The notes: generated by a model from the letters alone, not told the origin. Numbered from the stretch's first letter, positions 25,837-35,325 are shown. The stretch: DNA of 64,000 bases from JBBRMW01 sp965246845 (GCA_965246845.1 CBDFFR010000012.1:1-64000); one strand, 5' to 3'. A program made the numbers and translations.

Positions 25837-26781
25837 ATGGCAAACGCTGCACGCCTCGAACCGCGCGCTCTGAACCCCGGTCAACGGCTTTCGCGCTTCT
25901 TCTTCCTGCATCCTCGCCTCGTGCTGGTGTTGCTGCTGGCGCTGCCGCTTGGCTGGCTGCTCACGTTGTATGTCCTGCCTTTGGCGCTGCTTGTCATTCA
26001 GAGTTTCTATCGCGTCGATGATTTTTCCGGCGTGATCGTGCGCGAACTCTCGTTCCAGACTTACGGGGCGCTCTTCACGCCGTCGAACCTCGAAATCATC
26101 CTGCGCAGCGCGATCATGGCGGCGGTCGTGACGCTCGCCTGCGCGCTGATCGCGTTTCCGCTGGCCTACTTTATGGCGCGTTTTGCGGGCAAACGCACGA
26201 GATCGCTGCTGTATCTCGCGGTGCTGCTGCCGCTGTGGTCCAGCTATATTGTGCGCGTATATTCGTGGAAGCTGATCCTCGCCAATGAAGGCGTGATCAA
26301 CTGGCTGTTCGAGGCGTTGGGACTTGGCGGCGTACGCGATGCGCTGCTGAACCTGCCCGTGATCGGCGGTCCGTCGCTCTCGTTCAGCTACCTCGGCATG
26401 TTCTTCGTCTTCGTCTATATCTGGATACCCTATATGATTCTGCCGACCTACGCGGCACTGGAGCGCGTCCCGCGTTCGCTGATCGAGGCATCGGGCGACC
26501 TCGGCGCGCGACCGGGCTACACCTTCCGCAAGGTGATTTTGCCGCTCGCGTTCCCCGGCATCGTCGCGGGGTCGATCTTCACGTTTTCACTGACGCTCGG
26601 TGATTACATCATCCCGACGATAATCGGCAATTCCAGCTTTTTTATCGGTCCGGTGGTGAACACGCTGCAAGGTACGACGGGTAACGTGCCACTGGCGGCA
26701 GCGTTTACGGTCGTGCCAATTGTGATCATGGGTATATACCTGCTGGTCGCGCGGCGGCTGGGGGCATTCGATGCGCTCTAG
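25837..26781 (+). CDS. potB: PotB-type ABC importer permease
   Basis: The 314-residue membrane protein has about six helices and the EAA-type loop for ATPase contact (LIEASGDLGARPGYTFRKVILPLAFPG). The helix LVLVLLLALPLGWLLTLYVLPL opens the membrane domain, and the conserved YIVRVYSWKLIL segment is typical of PotB/PotH. It starts 4 bases after the potA stop. Its end overlaps the potC start by 11 bases. Confidence 0.93.
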   Translation: MANAARLEPRALNPGQRLSRFFFLHPRLVLVLLLALPLGWLLTLYVLPLALLVIQSFYRVDDFSGVIVRELSFQTYGALFTPSNLEIILRSAIMAAVVTLACALIAFPLAYFMARFAGKRTRSLLYLAVLLPLWSSYIVRVYSWKLILANEGVINWLFEALGLGGVRDALLNLPVIGGPSLSFSYLGMFFVFVYIWIPYMILPTYAALERVPRSLIEASGDLGARPGYTFRKVILPLAFPGIVAGSIFTFSLTLGDYIIPTIIGNSSFFIGPVVNTLQGTTGNVPLAAAFTVVPIVIMGIYLLVARRLGAFDAL

Positions 26782-27571
26782 GACTGAAAAAATCCCGCGC
26801 GGGCTGCGCTTTATGGCGGGCGCGGCGCTCATCTTCCTGCATTTTCCACTGCTGATCGTGCTGCTCTATGCGTTCACGACGGAACGTCGTACCTACCAGT
26901 TTCCGCCGCCGGGGTTGACGACGCAGTGGTTCGGGGAACTGCTCGCCCGCGTCGATTTCTGGAATGCGCTCGGTACATCCTTGCAGGTGGCGCTCGTCGC
27001 GACGGGGCTTGCGCTCGTGCTGGGGACGCTGACCGCCGCCGCCCTTGCGCGTAGCCGCTTTTTCGGCAAGGAGTCGATCTCGCTGTTGTTCATCCTGCCG
27101 ATTGCGCTGCCCGGCATCGTGACCGGGATCGCGCTGCGCAGCGGCATCCGCTTGTTCGGAATCGAATTCAGCTACTGGACTATCGTGATCGGCCACGCGA
27201 CGTTTTGCATCGTGACGGTCTTTAATAATGTCGTCGCGCGGCTGCGGCGCACGGCTTATACGCAAATCGAAGCCTCGATGGACCTCGGCGCGACCACTTT
27301 TCAAACGATCCGCTATGTGATCCTGCCGAACATCGCGACGGCGCTGCTCGCGGGCGGGATGCTCGCCTTCGCGCTGTCCTTCGATGAGGTGATCGTGACC
27401 ACCTTCACGCGCGGGACGGAGCAAACCACGCTCCCGATCTGGATGCTCGCGCAGCTTGTGCGCCCGCGCGACCGCCCCGTGACGAATGCGGCGGCGCTGG
27501 TCGTTATCGCGATTACCTTCATCCCGATCTTGTTTGCGTTCCGCTTCACGCAGGATGTAAGCGAGACATAG
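26771..27571 (+). CDS. potC: PotC-type ABC importer permease
   Basis: The 266-residue permease has about six helices and the coupling loop QIEASMDLGATTFQTIRYVILPNI. LSFDEVIVTTFTRGTEQTTLPIWML near the C-terminus is a hallmark of PotC/PotI. The start overlaps potB by 11 bases. The operon ends here: the next gene is on the opposite strand and its stop is 8 bases away. A potD substrate-binding gene is missing, either encoded elsewhere or replaced by another binding protein. Confidence 0.94.
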   Translation: MRSRTEKIPRGLRFMAGAALIFLHFPLLIVLLYAFTTERRTYQFPPPGLTTQWFGELLARVDFWNALGTSLQVALVATGLALVLGTLTAAALARSRFFGKESISLLFILPIALPGIVTGIALRSGIRLFGIEFSYWTIVIGHATFCIVTVFNNVVARLRRTAYTQIEASMDLGATTFQTIRYVILPNIATALLAGGMLAFALSFDEVIVTTFTRGTEQTTLPIWMLAQLVRPRDRPVTNAAALVVIAITFIPILFAFRFTQDVSET

Positions 27572-27579
27572 TGAACAGG

Positions 27580-28620
27580 CTACAGCCGTCCGCGCTCACG
27601 CATCGCGAGGCGGCGTTGATCCTTGTCGCCCTCCTCCTCGTGGATTTTACGCCCGGTGAGTTTAATGAAGCTATCTTCGAGTGAGGCCTGCCGGATTTGT
27701 AACGCCTGCACGGTTAGCCCCGCCTGCATCAGCGCGGAGAGAATAAGCGGCGTCGCGTGTTCGGCATCGGGGACGGCGAGCGCCAGACGTGATCCCGTGA
27801 CGGTTGCTATCACGCCGACGGTTTGCTGAATGATCTGCGCTGCCTGCTCCGGCGCAGTCGTTTCCAGTTCGATCAGGTCTTCGCCGCTCATGTGCTTGAG
27901 TCCGGCGGGCGTATCAAGCGCGATAATGCTGCCCCGGTCGATAATCGCGATCCGGTCGCAGTTCTCCGCTTCATCCATATAGTGCGTGGTCATGAAGATC
28001 GTTGTGCCGAACTGCTCCCGAAGCTGGCGCACGTATTGCCAGATATAATTGCGCGTCTGCGGGTCCAGCCCGACGGTCGGCTCATCGAGGATCAGCAGGC
28101 GCGGTCGGTGCAGCAGGCCGCGCGCAATTTCGAGCCGCCGCCGCATCCCGCCGGAGTAGGTTTTCACAATGCGGTCCTTGAAATTGGTCAGTTCCATCAG
28201 CGCCAGGACATCGCGCATACGGTCGGCGCGTTCGGCGCGCGGGATGTGATACATCATGCAGTGAAAATCCAGATTTTCCTGTGCAGTCAGCCCCGCATCC
28301 AGCGAGTTATCCTGAAACACGATCCCGATTTCGGAGCGTACCGCGTCCGGTTCCGCCTGCACATCATGACCCGCAACCGCGATATGGCCGCTGGTCGGGC
28401 GCAGCAGCGTACAAATCATCTTGATCGTGGTCGATTTGCCCGCGCCGTTGGGTCCCAGAAAACCAAAGATTTCACCCTGCCGGACCTCGAACGAGACATC
28501 ATCGACTGCCGTGAAGCTGCCGAATTTGCGCACGAGTTTCTCGACCTGAACCAGCACCTCGCCCGGCACGCCCGCCGGAGTGGTGGGGGCAGAGTTTGCT
28601 ATCGTCGCTTGCATTGCCAT
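27580..28620 (-). CDS. DrrA-like ABC-2 exporter ATPase without adjacent permease
   Basis: The 346-residue ATPase shows Walker A GPNGAGKST, signature YSGGMRRRLEIARGLLHRP, Walker B LLILDEPTVGLD and THYMDEAENCDRI. This combination, together with a C-terminal DUF4162-like domain (LEDSFIKLTGRKIHEEEG), marks the DrrA (daunorubicin resistance) group of ABC-2 exporters. An ABC-2 permease normally follows such a gene, but the gene downstream is potC on the other strand. It is thus transcribed alone, with its partner presumably elsewhere. The first 15 residues before the domain are variable, so the exact start is uncertain. Confidence 0.93.
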   Translation of the reverse strand: MAMQATIANSAPTTPAGVPGEVLVQVEKLVRKFGSFTAVDDVSFEVRQGEIFGFLGPNGAGKSTTIKMICTLLRPTSGHIAVAGHDVQAEPDAVRSEIGIVFQDNSLDAGLTAQENLDFHCMMYHIPRAERADRMRDVLALMELTNFKDRIVKTYSGGMRRRLEIARGLLHRPRLLILDEPTVGLDPQTRNYIWQYVRQLREQFGTTIFMTTHYMDEAENCDRIAIIDRGSIIALDTPAGLKHMSGEDLIELETTAPEQAAQIIQQTVGVIATVTGSRLALAVPDAEHATPLILSALMQAGLTVQALQIRQASLEDSFIKLTGRKIHEEEGDKDQRRLAMRERGRL

Positions 28621-28781
28621 TTACCTGTTTTGCTACGCAAATTTTAGCAACGTTGTTCGCGCTTTTATCGGATGTTTATATGGTTGAGGACTCGGTGAGC
28701 GACGTTCCAGGCGCGGGTACTATGCAGCTCCCCATCGCGCTCTGATAGATGATGAGCGTTTCCAGATTGAGGAGTAATTTC

Positions 28782-29375
28782 GTGGCAAATCGTAAAGCAA
28801 TCCTGATTCCAGTGGGTGTCGTCGTGCTGATCATCATCGGAGTCGTTGTCTGGTGGCTGGCCTCACCCCTGTTTATCAACAAAACGGTGAGTGATCAATT
28901 TCCGCTTTCGGCAGGCGCGACCCTGCCGCCGGGTGTGAATCAGACCAACGCCGAACAGACGATGGTTGCTGCCTCGCAAACCGACCGCGCGATGGCCGAA
29001 GGAATGCCAGAAACCGCGCAAACAGCATCGCGGTTCAGGACAGGCATGTTTCGCGATGGCGACGGCTTCCACAAAGGCAGTGGCTCCGCGACTATCTATA
29101 AGCAGGCAGACGGAACCTATCTGTTGCGGCTTGAAAATTTCAAGGCGACAAACGGACCCGACCTTCACGTTTATCTTTCGAGCGGCAGCGACCCCAAAAC
29201 CAACGCGGAAGTGCTTGACCCCGGCTACATCGATCTGGCCGTGCTGAAAGGCAATCAGGGCGACCAGAACTATATCATTCCCGCAAGCGTTGACCTCACC
29301 AAACAAAACAGCATCGTCATCTGGTGCAAGGCATTCAGTGTAATATTTAGTGTCGCGCCACTGCGGGCGGCATAA
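28782..29375 (+). CDS. Membrane-anchored DM13-domain protein
   Basis: The 197-residue protein has one N-terminal membrane helix (ILIPVGVVVLIIIGVVVWWLA), a linker of about 70 residues, and a C-terminal DM13 domain. The domain is recognised by GSATIYKQADGTYLLRLENF, TNGPDLHVYLSSG, then YIDLAVLKGNQGDQNY and VIWCKAFSVIFSVAPL with its single conserved Cys. DM13 domains are proposed to act in extracytoplasmic redox reactions. I chose the GTG at 28782 because GAGGAG is seven bases upstream; an ATG 33 bases before it lacks one. It stands alone. Confidence 0.87.
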   Translation: MANRKAILIPVGVVVLIIIGVVVWWLASPLFINKTVSDQFPLSAGATLPPGVNQTNAEQTMVAASQTDRAMAEGMPETAQTASRFRTGMFRDGDGFHKGSGSATIYKQADGTYLLRLENFKATNGPDLHVYLSSGSDPKTNAEVLDPGYIDLAVLKGNQGDQNYIIPASVDLTKQNSIVIWCKAFSVIFSVAPLRAA

Positions 29376-29407
29376 CTTGAAAACGCTCCGATGCAGGACA
29401 GTGCAGG

Positions 29408-29445
29408 GCCTGCGGCTCGGGCTGGGCAAGCCACAGCCCTTACGC
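29408..29445. repeat. Palindromic repeat between convergent genes
   Basis: GGGCTGGGCAAGCCACAGCCCTTACG is a variant of the second palindrome type, like the third unit at 50775. It lies between the ends of the DM13 and aldolase genes, where it could serve both as terminator. Confidence 0.65.
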
Positions 29446-29455
29446 AATGCGTACT

Positions 29456-30433
29456 CTATGCGCCCGCAACCTTCATCTCGCCGGATGAGCCAACTTCCTG
29501 CGGCGCGTCGCCTTCCGCAGTGTAGAAATCGGTCCAGGGTCGCGCGTGCTGGTTGGCGATGTCGGTCAGGGTTGCGAGGCGCGGCAGCGCGGTTTCTTGC
29601 AGGAAGGTTGCGCGCTCCTCATTGCCAAGCGTGACGGCTTCCTTCCAGATCGCGCGGCCTGCGAGGAACCCGCTCGCACCGCTGACGCACGCGATTCGCA
29701 CCTGATCGGCAAACGTCTCGAACTTGACGCCAGCGCTCAACAGCACCCAGGGAACCGCACACGCTTCGCTGATCTGCTTGCAGGCGTCGTGCCATTGCCC
29801 ATGATCATTGTGATGCGCGGCGTCGTAGGGAAATTCCATTTTGAGGATGTCCGGTCCGACCTTGCTCAGGCGGCGCGCAGTCTCGATCACGACCTGTGGG
29901 CGCTCGGCAGCGATGGCTTCCGGCGTCATGCTCTGGTCGAGCGCGTAGCTGAGCGGTTCAAGGAACAACGGAATATCGTTCGCGTGGCAATCATCCGCGA
30001 CCTTGCGGATCGTAGCTTCGACTTCCGAAGCGGTTTTCGCGTCGGGGTGGTAGTACGCGAGGAGTTTGACCGCCGAGCCGCCAAGCTGCTTGATCTTCGC
30101 GACGTTCCAATCCGGCAGGAAGTCGATCATGCGCGCTGTGCCATCGCCCGTGTATCCGCTCTTCTCGACCGCGTAGAGCAAGCCGCTGTGCCGCGACATA
30201 TGCAGCGAGACTGCGATGCCGTATTCGTTATCGAGAAGGACGGCGCTCGATTTATGCGAGAGGACGGAGACGACTTCGCTCTTGATTGCGGCGGCTTGCG
30301 CGAAGGGCATATCGGGCGGGAGCATCCGGCGGTACGTTCCGCGCTGATCGAAAGCAAGGATCGTGAAGACATCGGCTTCGGTGCTGGTGCGGCGCAAGCC
30401 AAGCCATTTACCGGGGGTGAGCGTTTGGGTCAT
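29456..30433 (-). CDS. Tagatose-1,6-bisphosphate aldolase family protein (LacD-like)
   Basis: The 325-residue protein matches the LacD class I aldolase pattern: ILAFDQRGTYRRML near the N-terminus, VLLDNEYGI, GGSAVKLLAYYHPD, PLFLEPLSYA, and ILKMEFPYDA carrying the Schiff-base lysine, then WVLLSAGVKFETFADQV. The enzyme class splits tagatose 1,6-bisphosphate into dihydroxyacetone phosphate and glyceraldehyde 3-phosphate; many distant members act on other sugar phosphates. AAGGA lies upstream of the ATG. An aldehyde dehydrogenase lies upstream on the same strand, beyond a 258-bp spacer with repeats. Confidence 0.87.
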   Translation of the reverse strand: MTQTLTPGKWLGLRRTSTEADVFTILAFDQRGTYRRMLPPDMPFAQAAAIKSEVVSVLSHKSSAVLLDNEYGIAVSLHMSRHSGLLYAVEKSGYTGDGTARMIDFLPDWNVAKIKQLGGSAVKLLAYYHPDAKTASEVEATIRKVADDCHANDIPLFLEPLSYALDQSMTPEAIAAERPQVVIETARRLSKVGPDILKMEFPYDAAHHNDHGQWHDACKQISEACAVPWVLLSAGVKFETFADQVRIACVSGASGFLAGRAIWKEAVTLGNEERATFLQETALPRLATLTDIANQHARPWTDFYTAEGDAPQEVGSSGEMKVAGA

Positions 30434-30544
30434 GAGGAGTAGTCCTTCGTTTTTGGTGCAAAATCAAACTTCGCAACATGACAGAATTTAGTCGGATTCG
30501 CGCGGTATGTCGAATTGTTGCGTAGGGCAACCGCATCCAATGGA

Positions 30545-30637
30545 CGCGCGGGGCTAAAGCCGCCGCGCTACTACGGTCCATTGTGTTGGAAGTCGAACGC
30601 GCGAACCGTAATAGCCCGGTCCATTCATGGCCGGGCG
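30545..30637. repeat. Two units of a second palindrome family
   Basis: At 30545-30576 lies GCGCGGGGCTAAAGCCGCCGCGCTACTACGG, palindromic around CTAAAG. At 30605-30637 lies ACCGTAATAGCCCGGTCCATTCATGGCCGGGC, which begins with the same ACCGTAATAG as the copy at 53739. They occupy the spacer between the aldehyde dehydrogenase and the aldolase. Confidence 0.65.
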
Positions 30638-30691
30638 ACCGTGATATGCTTTGATGCGTTTGCCCTGAATTGTTGCGTGCGCCGCACGACA

Positions 30692-32203
30692 TCACCCGAC
30701 CCAGACTGTTTTTGTCTGCGTATACAGATCAATTGCCTCGCCGCCCATCTCGCGACCGTAGCCGCTCTCCTTGTAGCCGCCGAACGGTGCAGCCGGGTCG
30801 AAGAAGCCGTAGGTATTGATCCAGACCGTCCCGGCCTTGATCTGCGCCGCGACCGAATGTGCCTTTTTAATATCGCGCGTCCAGACCCCGGCGGCCAGCC
30901 CGAAGCGCGTATCGTTCACGCGATGCACGAGTTCCGTAATGCCCTCGAACGGCGTGGCAACCACCACCGGACCGAAAATTTCCTCGCGGACGATGCTCAT
31001 CTCGTCCTTCACATCGGTAAAAATCGTAGGACCGACGAAGTAGCCGTTGCTCAGGTCGCCACCGAGCCGCTCCCCGCCGAGCCGCACCTGCGCGCCATCG
31101 GCGATACCCGCCGCGATATAGCCCATCACGCGGTTAAGCTGTCGCTCGCTGATCAGCGGACCAATCTCCGGCTTGCCCTCGCTCATGCCCGGACCGATGC
31201 GGATTTTCGCGGCGCGTTCGCTGAGTTCATCAACCACGCGGTCAAAGGCGCTCGCCTCGATGAACAACCGCGTCCCGGCCACGCAGGATTGCCCGGCGTT
31301 GCCGAAGACTGCCCATAAAGCCGAGGCCGGGACGCTCTCCAAATCTGCATCCGCGAAGATGATATTCGGGCTTTTGCCGCCGAGTTCGAGCGACAGCCGC
31401 TTGATATTGACCGCCGTGCCGCGAATGATCCCCCGCGCGACCTCCGTGCTGCCCGTGAAGCTGACCTTATCGACATCCGTGTGATCAACGAGCGCCGCGC
31501 CCGCTTCCGCGCCATACCCGGTCAGGATGTTGACGACGCCCGGCGGGAACCCGGCTTCGAGGAACAGTTCACCGAGATAAAGCGCGCTGAGGGGTGTCTG
31601 TTCGGCGGGCTTGAGAATCACGCAGTTGCCCGCCGCGAGTGCCGGAGCCAGCTTCCACGCCGCGATTTCAAGCGGAAAGTTCCATGGCGTGATCAGACCG
31701 CAGACGCCGAGCGGCTCCCGGCGCGTATAGACGAGCGCGTTGTTCATCGATGAGACGGGGATCGTCTTCCCCTCGATTTTATCCGGCCAGCCCGCGTAAT
31801 AGCGGAAATGGTCCGCCGACCATTGCACGTCGCCACTGCGCGCGTGGCGGTACGGCTTGCCGTTGTCGAGCGATTCAAGCTGCGCCAGCACGTCGCGCCG
31901 CTCCTCGATCAGGTCAGCCAATCTCCAGAGCATACGCCCGCGATCCGCCGGGCTGAGTTTGCGATGCCATGCGCCATCCTCGAAGGCGGTACGCGCGGCT
32001 TTCACGGCGCGGTCGGCATCTGCGCGGTCGCCGCGCGCGACCTGCACGAGCGTCTCCCCGGTCGATGGGTTGACCGTCGCGAAGGTCTGGCCGCTCGCGG
32101 CGTGGACCCATTCGCTGCCGATCAACATCCGGCGCGGCTGCCTGAGAAATTCGGAAACGCGCGGGTCAAGCGCTATGGTAGCGGCTGCAGCGGCGTCGGT
32201 CAT
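30692..32203 (-). CDS. NAD(P)-dependent aldehyde dehydrogenase
   Basis: The 503-residue protein is a typical class-1/2 ALDH. It has PWNFPLEIAAWKLAPALAAGN, the catalytic base Glu in LELGGKSPN, and the nucleophile Cys in FGNAGQSCVAGTR; the C-terminal motif EEIFGPVVVATPF is also present. It oxidises an aldehyde to the acid; the closest classes act on betaine, aminobutyraldehyde or phenylacetaldehyde, but the substrate cannot be chosen from sequence alone. I use the ATG at 32203, with AGGAG eight bases upstream, instead of a longer frame with no ribosome-binding site. Confidence 0.95.
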   Translation of the reverse strand: MTDAAAAATIALDPRVSEFLRQPRRMLIGSEWVHAASGQTFATVNPSTGETLVQVARGDRADADRAVKAARTAFEDGAWHRKLSPADRGRMLWRLADLIEERRDVLAQLESLDNGKPYRHARSGDVQWSADHFRYYAGWPDKIEGKTIPVSSMNNALVYTRREPLGVCGLITPWNFPLEIAAWKLAPALAAGNCVILKPAEQTPLSALYLGELFLEAGFPPGVVNILTGYGAEAGAALVDHTDVDKVSFTGSTEVARGIIRGTAVNIKRLSLELGGKSPNIIFADADLESVPASALWAVFGNAGQSCVAGTRLFIEASAFDRVVDELSERAAKIRIGPGMSEGKPEIGPLISERQLNRVMGYIAAGIADGAQVRLGGERLGGDLSNGYFVGPTIFTDVKDEMSIVREEIFGPVVVATPFEGITELVHRVNDTRFGLAAGVWTRDIKKAHSVAAQIKAGTVWINTYGFFDPAAPFGGYKESGYGREMGGEAIDLYTQTKTVWVG

Positions 32204-32275
32204 CGGGGTGGCTCCTGCGTTCGTGGACGCGCAGACGATACCACATTTTTCCACGAGCCGGATTGCGAATCGTGC

Positions 32276-33253
32276 TTAAGGTTTCGCTTCGGGTGTCGCC
32301 ATCAATTCGCCAAACGCCAGATCGAATGGGGGTTTGCGAGGTCCACCACAATACATCGCGGCAGTCTCATCCTCTGGCAGGGTCAGGGCGACCCGAAGCG
32401 CCTCGAAAGCATCCAGCAGTTTAGCTGAATATTGCACATATGGCTGGCCGTTGATTTCGGTCTGCCAGGGACCACCGGAGAAAAAGATATTCGACCCTTT
32501 GGTGACGAGATCCAAAGTAGTGCCATCGCGAAAGGTCAGATTTACTGTCCAATCGGGATAATCGTCAAAACAAAACAGAATGCTAAATTGATTACGCACC
32601 GGGATAAAATCTGTGAGTGCGCCCGCAATAGCCTGAACGACATCGCGCGGGAGTGTGCCTGAGATAGCAACAGGGGTACTTTCATCCGCACCGGAATGTC
32701 CGGTCGCGATAGGCGCATCCAAATCGGCAGCGTCGATAACGTAGCTGTAATCAATCGGCGGCGTACCAAGACCACTGAATTTATGATGCACCTCAACGCG
32801 AATGAGCGTCCCTTTTGCGAAGGGTGGCGCTTCAACAAGGTCCGTAATTCCGAAGTAGCCGGAGAGGATTGGTAGCGTATGCGCAAATGCTGCGTTTCGC
32901 GATACTGCCTGCTTGAACGCGTTTATGGCGTGCGGAGAAATCGGTTCTTTGTCGCTGCGCCGAGTCGCGTAAGCGACGGCTAATGTTGCCCAATCGCAGG
33001 CATTTTTCACCTGATAAGCGCCTGCCAGATCATCGACCCCTATTATCTCGGGATAGCGTGTTTTTGCGAGTTCAGTCATGTCGCATTGCCGTGCTTGTGC
33101 TATTGCTGTGTCATCGGCGGGTTTGATCGGCCACGCGAGGGGCTGGCTTGGGACTGGCTCCGGCGTGCTGACTTGTATCGCACTTACCAAACTCGCTGTT
33201 GGCTGTGCGATAAGGCACAATATAACGAACGCAAATACCGCTAGTTTACGCAT
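32276..33253 (-). CDS. Secreted protein of unknown function
   Basis: The 325-residue product starts MRKLAVFAFVILCLIAQPTASLVSA, a clear Sec signal peptide, followed by a Pro-rich linker (STPEPVPSQPLAWPIKP) and about 270 residues of unrecognised sequence. The mature part has scattered Cys residues (Cys in ARQCDMTEL, KNACDW, FCFDDY, YCGGPR) that could form disulfides. I chose the ATG preceded by GGAG; a start 36 bases upstream gives a non-signal N-terminus. The gene is followed by the ALDH gene after 72 bases on the same strand. Function unknown. Confidence 0.72.
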   Translation of the reverse strand: MRKLAVFAFVILCLIAQPTASLVSAIQVSTPEPVPSQPLAWPIKPADDTAIAQARQCDMTELAKTRYPEIIGVDDLAGAYQVKNACDWATLAVAYATRRSDKEPISPHAINAFKQAVSRNAAFAHTLPILSGYFGITDLVEAPPFAKGTLIRVEVHHKFSGLGTPPIDYSYVIDAADLDAPIATGHSGADESTPVAISGTLPRDVVQAIAGALTDFIPVRNQFSILFCFDDYPDWTVNLTFRDGTTLDLVTKGSNIFFSGGPWQTEINGQPYVQYSAKLLDAFEALRVALTLPEDETAAMYCGGPRKPPFDLAFGELMATPEAKP

Positions 33254-33352
33254 GGAATTCTCCGATCTATAATAGCATGACCTCAACATAAATATAATAG
33301 ATTTTACGCTTTAACGCTGACGCGAATCCGGTGTTTCCTGCGCGCAACCCTT

Positions 33353-34447
33353 TTACCATCCACCTGGCAGCCGCACCAGCGAGCGATCCATATCCCCAAT
33401 TGTTGGTCTGCCGCAAAGCGCCATCGCGAGCGCGATCTCGTCGCGTAAAAGTTCGAGCATGTGACGCACACCCGCTTCGCCATTCACCGCCAGCCCCCAC
33501 GCCATCGGACGCCCGACCAGCACTGCCGACGCACCGAGCGCCAGCGCCTTGAGGACATCCGCGCCGCGCCGTACCCCGCCATCGAGCAGGACCGGGATGC
33601 GCCCGGCAACCGCTTCCGCGACTTCGGGGAGCGCCATGATTGTTGGGATGCACGTATCGAGCTGCCGCCCGCCGTGATTGCTGACGATAATCGCATCGAC
33701 GCCATGCTCGCAGGCAAGCCGTGCATCTTCCGCTGTCACGATCCCTTTCAGAATCAGCGGCAGGCCATCGGCGAGCGCACGAATGCGGTCGAGGTCGGTC
33801 CATGTCAGGCGGCGCGTGCGCAGGTCATCGGCGCGGAACATATTCGCCGCGCCCTTGCGGTCCTTGCCATCCGGCGCGGGCAGAATCACGCCACGCAGGT
33901 GCGCCGCCGTCACATCGGAGGGCATTATCAGATCGTTGCGCAGGTCACGCTCGCGCCGCCCGACATAAGGCGTATCGACCGTGAGGACCAATCCGCTCGC
34001 GCCGCCCTCGACGGCCTGCGCGACCATGTGACGGTTGAGGCCATCATCGCTATAGGCGTAAAGCTGAAAGAAGACCGGACCGGGCGAGGCGGCGCGCGTC
34101 TCCGCAACGGTGAAATTGGAGAGTGTGCCGAGCATACAGGCGGTCCCCATGCTGTGTGCGGCACGGGCGGTCGCGAGTTCGCCATCGGGGTGGCAGAGTT
34201 TATGCGCCGCTGTAACGGAAAGCATCACGGGCAGCGCGAGAGGAATTCCTAGAAAGCTGGTGCGCAGGTCTACGTTTTCGACATCGACCAGCACGCGCGG
34301 ACGCAGCCAGATCGAATCGAACATCGTGCGGTTGGCGCGCAGCGTGATCTCGTCGTTCGCGCCGCCCGCGATGTAATCATAGATCATCTGCGAGAGGTGA
34401 TCGCGCGCGGCGTTTTCGTAATCTTGCAGATTGAGCAACTTTTTCAT
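33353..34447 (-). CDS. FMN-dependent alpha-hydroxy-acid oxidising enzyme
   Basis: The 364-residue TIM-barrel protein belongs to the glycolate oxidase/L-lactate dehydrogenase family. It shows IYDYIAGGANDEITLRAN at the start, LVLTVDTPYVGRRERD, the FMN-contacting lysine in LILKGIVTAEDA, the catalytic His in IIVSNHGGRQLD, and VLLDGGVRRGADVLKAL for phosphate binding. The family oxidises 2-hydroxyacids to 2-oxoacids, with oxygen or electron carriers as acceptor. Which hydroxyacid is used is not clear. It is preceded by an AT-rich foreign-looking gene on the other strand. Confidence 0.93.
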   Translation of the reverse strand: MKKLLNLQDYENAARDHLSQMIYDYIAGGANDEITLRANRTMFDSIWLRPRVLVDVENVDLRTSFLGIPLALPVMLSVTAAHKLCHPDGELATARAAHSMGTACMLGTLSNFTVAETRAASPGPVFFQLYAYSDDGLNRHMVAQAVEGGASGLVLTVDTPYVGRRERDLRNDLIMPSDVTAAHLRGVILPAPDGKDRKGAANMFRADDLRTRRLTWTDLDRIRALADGLPLILKGIVTAEDARLACEHGVDAIIVSNHGGRQLDTCIPTIMALPEVAEAVAGRIPVLLDGGVRRGADVLKALALGASAVLVGRPMAWGLAVNGEAGVRHMLELLRDEIALAMALCGRPTIGDMDRSLVRLPGGW

Positions 34448-34512
34448 CTCGCCTGATGTTCGATGTGTGAATAGAAACTAAGTTCTTTTCTGAACTGAAG
34501 GCTTATTTTCAA

Positions 34513-35325
34513 TTGACTTCGCATCGTGGTTATTTTACAATATTAGAACAAGTGTATTCAGTTGGAGCTAATGTGTCAATCATTGAGATTTCCAAGTCTA
34601 TCGGCAGTGCATTTATTGTTGATAAACGTTCTTTAGAACAACTGTCTAAATTATTAATTTTTAGGAGTAGCACGCCAAGTTTTAAAGTAACGTTGAAAAA
34701 TGGCGAGATTAGGCACTGTAGTACAGTTGACGAGGTAAATGATATTAGCAATTTGAGTTCAACAGCAATTATTAAAATTTCCAGTTTTTCCTACGATGTT
34801 AAGACTAAAAACATGATCTCTGTTGTTATTGATGCCTCATTCCAAATACAGCCAATGCCTATAGTGTATATTATTGAAGCTGATGGAACAGTATCACATA
34901 TCGTACAGCATGAAATTGAGAACTGGATACTTACAGTTAAACCGTGGTATTCACGGATCGCAGTATCCAGTCTGTATTTAATTCTACTTCGATTGGTATT
35001 GTATAGCGGTTCAGGATTAATTGTTTTGGTTATCGGGTCATATATAGTTTTGAAGACAAACAACGGGACAATACCATCTATAAGTTTGACGGATATTATA
35101 TTTCCATCAATAATTGGAGTCGCCTTGGGTATAATTTTCGATAAGGTATTCTCCTTTATCAATAATGTAAAGAACTGGTTTTTTCCAATTGGAGTCTTCG
35201 CAACAGGTGAAGGGATTAGAAACAAGCAGATGTTTGAAAAAAGGCGCGATGTCGCCTTCATTGTAATTATTCTTGGTTTAATTGTAAACATCGTGGCAGC
35301 ATTTATATATAGCCGTCTAGGTTAA
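34513..35325 (+). CDS. Hypothetical membrane protein in an AT-rich patch
   Basis: This reading frame of up to 270 residues lies in a stretch of clearly lower GC than the surrounding genome, with many AAA, ATT and TTA codons. The N-terminal 160 residues are soluble-looking and beta-rich (VSIIEISKSIGSAFIVDKRS). The rest has about three membrane helices (LYLILLRLVLYSGSGLIVLVIG, IIFPSIIGVALGII and VAFIVIILGLIVNIVAAFIYS). No domain is recognised. The listed start is a TTG with no ribosome-binding site, so the true start may differ. It stands between two inward- and outward-facing host genes and is probably horizontally acquired. Confidence 0.65.
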   Translation: MTSHRGYFTILEQVYSVGANVSIIEISKSIGSAFIVDKRSLEQLSKLLIFRSSTPSFKVTLKNGEIRHCSTVDEVNDISNLSSTAIIKISSFSYDVKTKNMISVVIDASFQIQPMPIVYIIEADGTVSHIVQHEIENWILTVKPWYSRIAVSSLYLILLRLVLYSGSGLIVLVIGSYIVLKTNNGTIPSISLTDIIFPSIIGVALGIIFDKVFSFINNVKNWFFPIGVFATGEGIRNKQMFEKRRDVAFIVIILGLIVNIVAAFIYSRLG

